Positions 6,264 through 7,572 of a stretch of 7,572 nucleotides of DNA are shown here, piece by piece. The position numbers and the translations under genes were made by a program. Where the stretch lies: positions 1-7,572 of the forward strand of contig PWGE01000122.1 of the NCBI GenBank assembly GCA_003554345.1. The letters are read 5' to 3'. Every line of letters begins with the position of its first letter. Positions within the stretch are counted from its first letter, which is position 1. The stretch comes from T1SED10-198M sp003554345 [NCBI: Candidatus Sumerlaeota bacterium]. GTDB lineage: Bacteria; Sumerlaeota; T1SED10-198M. The notes beneath the pieces were generated by a model. It did not search any database and had not been told where the DNA came from. It saw only the letters and a list, made by a program, of their open reading frames with translations.

Positions 6264-7572
6264 TCAGCGATATTCCTTGATTTCTTTTTGAACTGAGTGG
6301 AGAAAGGACGATATATCATCGGTTCCCAGGTCACCTTCGCGGTGTTTGCGAACGGAAATGGTGTTCTTTTCCTGTTCTTTTTTACCGATAATCAGCATGT
6401 AAGGGATTTTTGCCAGTTCTGTACGGCGTATTTTGTTTCCTATGGTCTCTTCACGGGTATCAATTTCTGCCCTGATGCCGGCATCCACCAGTTGCTGGTA
6501 TACTTTTCTTGCATACTCTTCAACCTGGTCTGACAATGTTAAAACCCTTACCTGTTCAGGTGCCAGCCAGGTGGGGAAATTACCCGCATAATGTTCAATG
6601 AGTTGTCCCACGAATCGTTCTATAGAGCCCAGGATAGCCCGATGGATCATGACCGGCCGTCTGGTATTTCCGCTGGAATCGGTATACTTCAGGTCGAATC
6701 GTTCAGGCATACTGAAGTCAACCTGGATAGTGCCGCATTGCCAGCTTCTTTTGAGAGAATCCTGGATATGAAAATCAATTTTGGGTCCGTAAAAAGCGCC
6801 TTCTCCTTTATTGACCTGGTAAGGAACGTTGTGTTTTTCCAGAGCTTCCTGCAGTGCCTTTTCTGAAGCGTCCCAGATTTCATCGGATCCGATATAGGTA
6901 TGGGGACGGGTTGAAAGCTCAAGGACATACCGGTCAAAACCGAAGGTAGAGTACACTTCCTGAATAATATCTATCAGATTGAATATTTCCTCTTCCATGT
7001 CTTCGGGAGCGCAGAATATATGGGCATCATCCTGGGTAAACATGCGGGCTCTGAAAAGTCCATTAAGAACTCCTGATTTTTCGTGCCGATGGACTAAACC
7101 GAATTCTGCTAACTTCAAGGGGAAATCACGGTAGGAATATCGGCGGGATTTATAGAGTAATAGATGTCCGGGACAGTTCATGGGCTTTATGGCAAAGGGA
7201 TTATCGTCTATTTCGGTAAAATACATGTTTTCTTTGTAATGATCCCAGTGACCACTTTGATGCCATAAGGTTTCGCGCATAATATAAGGGGTGCGAATTT
7301 CCTGGTACCCGTATTTTCGGAGGATATGGCGACAGTAATCCAGGATCGTATGATAAAGGGTGGTTCCTTTGGGATACCAGAAAGGAAAGCCCGGTCCTTC
7401 AGGGAAAAAGGTGAAAAGCTCCAGTTCTCTGCCCAGTTTTTTGTGGTCCCGTTTTTTGGCTTCTTCCAGATAGTGCAGGTGTTCATCCAGTAATTTTTTC
7501 TTGGGAAAAGCAATGCCGTAAATACGCTGGAGCATGGGATTACGCTCGTCACCACGCCAGTAAGAACCAGCC
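6264..7572 (-). CDS. thrS: Threonyl-tRNA synthetase ThrS, 5' end cut off by window edge
   Basis: ThrS charges tRNA-Thr with threonine in the cytoplasm. The first whole codon is at 7571-7569 and 435 residues are visible, running into the window without a start: the visible sequence opens AGSYWRGDERNPMLQRIYG, a conserved internal block of ThrS, so the ATG at 7535 inside it is not the true start. The TGS and editing domains, if present, lie outside. The class II catalytic core carries the zinc ligands C133 (KPMNCPGH), H184 (TQDDAHIF) and H310 (MIHRAILGS). Motif 2 is VHRHEKSGVLNGLFRARMF and motif 3 is IHRAILGSIERF. GEGAFYGPKIDF and QCGTIQVDFS are also conserved. The C-terminal HGTP anticodon-binding domain starts near LAPEQVRVL and ends normally. 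No infC-rpmI-rplT cluster follows, unlike the common order in many bacteria; mtaB follows instead after 131 bp. Confidence 0.96.
   Translation of the reverse strand, partial: AGSYWRGDERNPMLQRIYGIAFPKKKLLDEHLHYLEEAKKRDHKKLGRELELFTFFPEGPGFPFWYPKGTTLYHTILDYCRHILRKYGYQEIRTPYIMRETLWHQSGHWDHYKENMYFTEIDDNPFAIKPMNCPGHLLLYKSRRYSYRDFPLKLAEFGLVHRHEKSGVLNGLFRARMFTQDDAHIFCAPEDMEEEIFNLIDIIQEVYSTFGFDRYVLELSTRPHTYIGSDEIWDASEKALQEALEKHNVPYQVNKGEGAFYGPKIDFHIQDSLKRSWQCGTIQVDFSMPERFDLKYTDSSGNTRRPVMIHRAILGSIERFVGQLIEHYAGNFPTWLAPEQVRVLTLSDQVEEYARKVYQQLVDAGIRAEIDTREETIGNKIRRTELAKIPYMLIIGKKEQEKNTISVRKHREGDLGTDDISSFLHSVQKEIKEYR

Noticed and set aside
1-7572. Mobile element, defence system, CRISPR array or other undescribed multi-gene system
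   Set aside because: The window is almost fully occupied by recognisable housekeeping genes on one strand with tight spacing; no repeats, transposase, integrase or cluster of unknown genes is present.

Overview
The window is a compact bacterial housekeeping segment in which every supported gene lies on the minus strand. It reads from right to left as thrS (5' end outside the window), a tiny open reading frame, mtaB, proB, a flavodoxin-fold/iron-sulfur flavoprotein gene, proA, nadD and pilB (3' end outside the window). Base composition looks balanced to slightly AT-rich throughout. No RNA gene, insertion sequence, CRISPR array, integrase, phage gene or long repeat is visible.

The host is a bacterium: it has a bacterial-type ThrS, a ProB with a C-terminal PUA domain, MtaB and a PilB/GspE-type secretion ATPase. 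The four-cysteine flavoprotein motif is commonest in anaerobes, which hints weakly at an anaerobic or microaerophilic lifestyle. The sequence alone does not allow a phylum to be named.

Layout, in the direction of transcription: (1) 7572-6264, catalytic and anticodon-binding parts of threonyl-tRNA synthetase. (2) 6263-6133, a 131-bp spacer with no hairpin terminator seen, holding a 22-codon basic mini-ORF with a good ribosome binding site whose stop overlaps the mtaB start. (3) 6132-4816, MtaB, which methylthiolates the t6A base next to the anticodon of ANN-decoding tRNAs, so it sits naturally with a tRNA synthetase. (4) 4815-4751, an AT-rich 65-bp gap with a perfect TATAAT, the best candidate for a promoter of the following genes. 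(5) 4750-1609, proB, flavoprotein, proA: the first two enzymatic steps of proline synthesis from glutamate with a redox protein gene between them; proC is not in the window. (6) 1616-1014, nadD (NAD synthesis), and (7) 1017-1, pilB (type IV pilus or type II secretion motor).

Junctions from proB to pilB are very tight: 2 bp, 35 bp, an 8-bp overlap and a 4-bp ATGA overlap. This argues for one polycistronic, partly translationally coupled message. The longest start-to-stop frames put the beginnings of proB and proA too far upstream. Family alignment, the ribosome binding site of proA and the promoter candidate before proB support the later starts given here.

Nothing here amounts to an undescribed system. 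The items most worth a second look are the flavoprotein between proB and proA, the mini-ORF in front of mtaB, and the degenerate N-terminal domain of PilB.
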